DNA of 64,000 nt from positions 4,223,760 through 4,287,759 of the forward strand of contig CAJINV010000006.1 of assembly GCA_905178155.1 (NCBI GenBank), read 5' to 3'. This document shows positions 61,201 to 64,000 of this stretch, in pieces. Origin of the DNA: Amoebophrya sp. A120. Taxonomy: Eukaryota > Sar > Dinophyceae > Syndiniales > Amoebophryaceae. Numbering within the stretch: position 1 is the first letter of the stretch; each line of letters begins with the position of its first letter. The notes below the pieces were generated by a model. It ran no database searches. It was not told the origin of the DNA and saw only the letters and a list, made by a program, of their open reading frames with translations. The position numbers and the translations under genes were made by a program.

Positions 61201-63944
61201 GGTTCTAGCATCACAAGTTTTGAGAAGTAGCCTTTTGTTTCTCGATGTTTATTCTGCATGAGAGATTTTGGGTTATCGGGTAACCAAAAGTAAGTGGGCA
61301 TTCGCATTTTTGCTGGTCACGCAATACAGATGTTTGAGTCGAGCAGACCTAGCATAAGAAACCTTGGAGCGGTCTTGTGCAGACCCAGACGTATTTGCAT
61401 TGAATACACCGACATTTTCTACAACCTGTCCTCCAACTGGCTGGTGCAAATCGACACGCGTTCCGTCGTATCAAATGTAAAAATGTCTGGGTCTGGAAGA
61501 ATCCGAAATTTGTTATGCTGTTTTTGCATGACACAGAATGTCTGTCATGGAAGCCCAAGCATCACAGATTTTTAGAGGCCTTCCTGATGCCTAGTCCGCA
61601 TGACAAAGGCTCTCCACGCGTATGCGGCTGCGGATGCGGCCGGGTGGTAGTTAGGAAGTGGAGCAAGTATCCACCTAGGGGTATTGGCAGAGGCTAAATC
61701 TGTTCTAACGCCCAGGTATTGGCAGAGGCTAAATCTGTTCTAACGCCCACCCGCCAGGAGTAAAATGGTTACTACTACTACTACTACGCGTAGCACAAAC
61801 CGGACTCCTCCTGCTGGTCATGCAATACAGAATTTTTTAGAGTCCAAAGTTAGCATCACAAGTTCCAACCTTCCAGACCCAGACATTTTTACAATTCATA
61901 CGTCGGCGTGACTCTGCCAAAAATCCTCTACGACCGCGTGCTAGCGCAGTTGGATTTGGCGAACGTGTTTGATTGCACGTCGACCACAGGTGAAAGCAGC
62001 ACTCTAAAAATATCTGGAGCACATATTAAGCCAATTTTCCCCTGCCGGATACGCGACGGTGTGACGGCGCAGACGGGGTACCGGGAAAATTTGAAGCAAA
62101 ATCTCCCGATTTTGTCTTTCGCGCTGGAGGATTTGGGCGAGGAGAGTTTTTATCAAATGCAAAAATGTCTGGGTCTGGAAGAATGCGAGTTTGTCATGCT
62201 TGTCTGGCGTGACTCGACAATCTGTGTTGTATAGGGACGAAAAGGCCCCCTTACCTGTCATGCAAAAACGCAGTTTGCCATGCGGAATACGTAAGACATG
62301 GCAGCCAACAAATTTGTCATGCATAGGTGCGCATCTTTGCAGTGCGTTTATCATTCACTTTTAGCATTAGACCCAGACATATTTGCAATCCATAGTTTTC
62401 TCACCTCAACACCAGCCTCGGAGCAGCTGCAGCCGTCTTCTTCTGACGACGGAAGAAATATCGTCGGAGATGAAGTTGAGGTGGATCAACATCACCATGA
62501 TGGCCATAATCAACATCTGCTAGATGAATATTACCAAACCCCCGCAACTAGAGGTACATCAGCTGCAACTTCTTCTACCCGATTGCAACTCCCGCTGGCT
62601 CATTTGGTGCTCTGTGACGAAAGCAGTGCTAAAAGTGGAAGCGCTTCTCCTGCTCGTGCTATCTCTTGCTACCTCGCGCTCAGCTGCGCGGGTGGTTGTG
62701 AAAGAAATAATGGGGATCATCTTGTTCACAGCGGAATAAATGACGGCTCTAGAAGAAGAAGTAATGGAGGTGACAGCAGCAGCGGTGCAGAAGCAGATAC
62801 GCTCCAGGACAATGACAACGATGGGATTCCGCAGACCGGGTCTTTTCTCTCCGACGACGGCTCTGTATCAATTGCAAATGATATGTCTGGGTCTAGAAAG
62901 CTGTGATGCTGTATTGCGCATGACTGCAACGCTTGCAGTTGCAGCCAAGCATGACAAACTTTCGGGCCGCTTTCTGCTGCCCGACGCGCATATACGAGTT
63001 GCGTTATTTTGCGTAACAAGGGAAGGAGCTGCTCACTTGCTGCTCATGCAACACAGGTTTCCCAGGAATGCAAGACACGCATTACAAGTTCCACCTTTAT
63101 TGCAGACCCAGACGTATTTGCAACGCACACTTCGACGACAGCATCGATTTGTCGGCGCAGCACATCTCCTTCGGCAGTCTCGCGGTGTCCGCATTTGAGA
63201 AGCTGGTTTTCAAGCAGAACTATCGAAAAGAAAAATCCCCCCTCCCCATATCAAAACGAAATTTCTGATGCTGGATTTGTGTACACAAATCCGAGCTGTC
63301 TTGCTGGAGAGCACTGCAGGCCCATACCAAGTGCGAGTAGAAGCGTTTTGGCTTAAGCACTTGACATGAAAAACGTCCGCGCTGTAGGCCCAACAGCATG
63401 ACAAACCGTCTGCACAGTGCGGCGGTTGTCTCCGCAGTTGCGTTCTTATGCAAGACAGACACGATTTGTGATCACAAATCAGCATCACAAATTTCCAAAA
63501 ATATACCTTTTCAGTATGGGAAGGGCGGATTTTTCCTTTCAATAAGAACCGGGTAGGGTTTATGCTCCTTACTCGACAAGACGAAGGAACTACATCGAGT
63601 TTCAACGACGAGAACGCGAAGACCAGTCAGTGGGGGCACACACGACCAGGCGCTGTAGTTTCAGTGGCCGAGGAGCACCACCAGGATCTTCCACGTGGTA
63701 CCAGTGGTAGTTCTCCAACCGCGTCTACCGTCGGTATTACCCCCTCATTCGACTTGCAGCAGGAGCAGCAGCCAACAGAAGGACCAAGAACTTTTCACAT
63801 CCCCATCGCGGCGACGCCTTTCGCCGATCCTCGTGGGGAACAGTCACGACCAAAAATGGCAGTCACTCGTCGTCCGTGGCAAGAACAGGTTCAAGGCACA
63901 GGGCAACCTCCTGCTCCTGCTAGTGCTCCGACTTCCACAGGCGG
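58273..63944 (+). CDS. Pepsin-like (family A1) protein with altered catalytic motifs, partial
   Basis: Twelve exons, 58273-58477, 58746-58928, 59255-59527, 59569-59648, 59988-60142, 60361-60433, 60691-61099, 61412-61468, 61906-62150, 62400-62865, 63135-63220 and 63550-63944, stay in frame for 875 codons. The gene then runs off the window in an introner. A hydrophobic RVLQLLVCLVVVQQGAAE near residue 45 looks like a signal peptide or anchor. The A1 fold is shown by VTVGTNQNLSLVLD near 130-140, FFGLAKAS, WLVQIDT near 475, LPKILYDRVL, LPILSFALED and ISFGSLAV...FKQNRVGF. Where active enzymes have DTG, this has DSL (DSLSPSVTLF) and DTR (DTRSVGVTLP). The aspartates remain but both glycines are lost, so it is probably a pseudoprotease. 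A Ser/Gln-rich tail follows. A 41-nt GT-AG intron (59528-59568) is inferred. Confidence 0.8.
58478..58740. mobile_element. Introner, family A
   Basis: 263 bp with repeats TCACT/TCACT. Confidence 0.89.
58929..59249. mobile_element. Introner, family B
   Basis: 321 bp with repeats GACGG/GACGG. It lies immediately before the first active-site-like segment. Confidence 0.89.
59649..59982. mobile_element. Introner, family A, heavily decayed
   Basis: 334 bp with flanks AATCC/AACCC. The left arm is reduced to TGTCAGGGTGGTCCTCTGGAA and starts TAGC; the right arm keeps TTCCAGACCCAGA and GGGATA. It contains a 26-bp tandem duplication near 59770-59824 (GGTCTGCAGCGGTGCC units). Excision restores the frame. 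Confidence 0.74.
60143..60355. mobile_element. Introner, family E
   Basis: 213 bp with repeats GTTAG/GTTAG. Reverse complement of the copy at 21282, so the two have the same orientation relative to their genes. Confidence 0.89.
60434..60685. mobile_element. Introner, family H
   Basis: 252 bp with repeats ACCCC/ACCCC. Ends TATAACC...GGTTATA extend the inverted repeat to the very tips. Confidence 0.9.
61100..61406. mobile_element. Introner, family A, diverged
   Basis: 307 bp with flanks CACGA/CACCG. The left arm has the variant GGTCATCTGGGTCCTCTGGA, which helps interpret the decayed copy at 59649. Confidence 0.78.
61469..61900. mobile_element. Composite introner, family A with insert
   Basis: 432 bp with repeats CGTCG/CGTCG. 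Compared with the copy at 56499 it carries an extra segment at 61621-61785. Confidence 0.87.
61621..61785. mobile_element. 165-bp nested insertion with its own 5-bp repeat
   Basis: Flanked by ACGCG (61616-61620 and 61786-61790), it begins TATGCGGC and ends in a CTA microsatellite. It contains a 35-bp unit twice in tandem (61680-61714 and 61715-61749). The TAT start and 5-bp duplication resemble introner insertion, but clear inverted ends are missing. Confidence 0.7.
62151..62394. mobile_element. Introner, family A
   Basis: 244 bp with repeats GTTTT/GTTTT. The right arm is shortened to GCATTAGACCCAGAC. Confidence 0.84.
62866..63129. mobile_element. Introner, family A, diverged
   Basis: 264 bp ending CACA instead of GATA, with flanks CTCTG/CTTCG. 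The frame is preserved. Confidence 0.77.
63221..63544. mobile_element. Introner, family B
   Basis: 324 bp with repeats AGAAC/AGAAC. Excision joins FKQN to RVGF, a conserved pepsin C-terminal motif. Confidence 0.9.
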
Positions 63945-64000
63945 TATGCAAGAAAATAACCGTGTAAAAAGTGTAAGTATAGTGTATCATGATGCAGAAA
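63945..64000. mobile_element. Introner, family E, left part only
   Basis: Begins TATGCAAGAAAATAACCGTG after a GCGG exon end and is cut by the window edge. Confidence 0.75.

Overview
This is a eukaryotic nuclear window, most likely from a syndinian dinoflagellate such as Amoebophrya. The inference rests on three things. Genes lie in two one-way blocks: everything recognised from 1 to 22.7 kb is on the minus strand, and everything from 27.1 to 64 kb is on the plus strand. Coding sequence is interrupted by short repeated insertions that must be spliced out but do not have GT-AG ends. Introner elements of this kind are reported from Amoebophrya. No rRNA, tRNA or CRISPR array was seen.

The main feature is an invasion by introner elements. 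I place 68, one running off the right end. They fall into about ten families by terminal inverted repeat (TIR), named here A to J: A (TGTCTGGGTCTGGAA), B (AAAAATCCCCCCTCCCCATA), C (AAAAACGTCCCCACCCC), D (TGCAAAAGTATCG), E (AAAAAGTGTTAC), F (ATCGAAATTGACAAAATCGA), G (TGACAGTGCACAAC), H (GGTGTTACAATCTCAAACGT), I (TTACAGTGAAAAGTCCCCCC) and J (GAAAAAAGCAGG). Nearly all begin TAT and end ATA, are about 145-325 bp, and sit between 5-bp direct repeats (target-site duplications, TSD). At least 45 of these repeats are perfect. Removing each element with one 5-nt repeat copy gives open frames that match known protein families. At least five host genes also contain or may contain ordinary GT-AG introns.

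Minus-strand block: a very long PMS1/PMS2-type MutL mismatch-repair endonuclease (1226-13357, 20 introners), a 1299-residue low-complexity protein (14622-19565) and a single-pass membrane protein (20297-22697). From 22.7 to 27.1 kb is a divergent strand-switch region made of a GC-rich, an AT-rich and a second GC-rich block, with no gene I can support.

Plus-strand block: 2-aminoethylphosphonate-pyruvate transaminase (phnW), actin-interacting protein 1 (AIP1/WDR1) with a 28-bp palindromic minisatellite in a GT-AG intron, an unrecognised 888-residue protein, an intronless RWDD3-like RWD protein, a membrane protein whose intron holds a complete young Ty1/copia retrotransposon, a degenerate tandem duplication, and a pepsin-fold protein with altered catalytic motifs that runs off the right edge. 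Several introners have themselves received later insertions.
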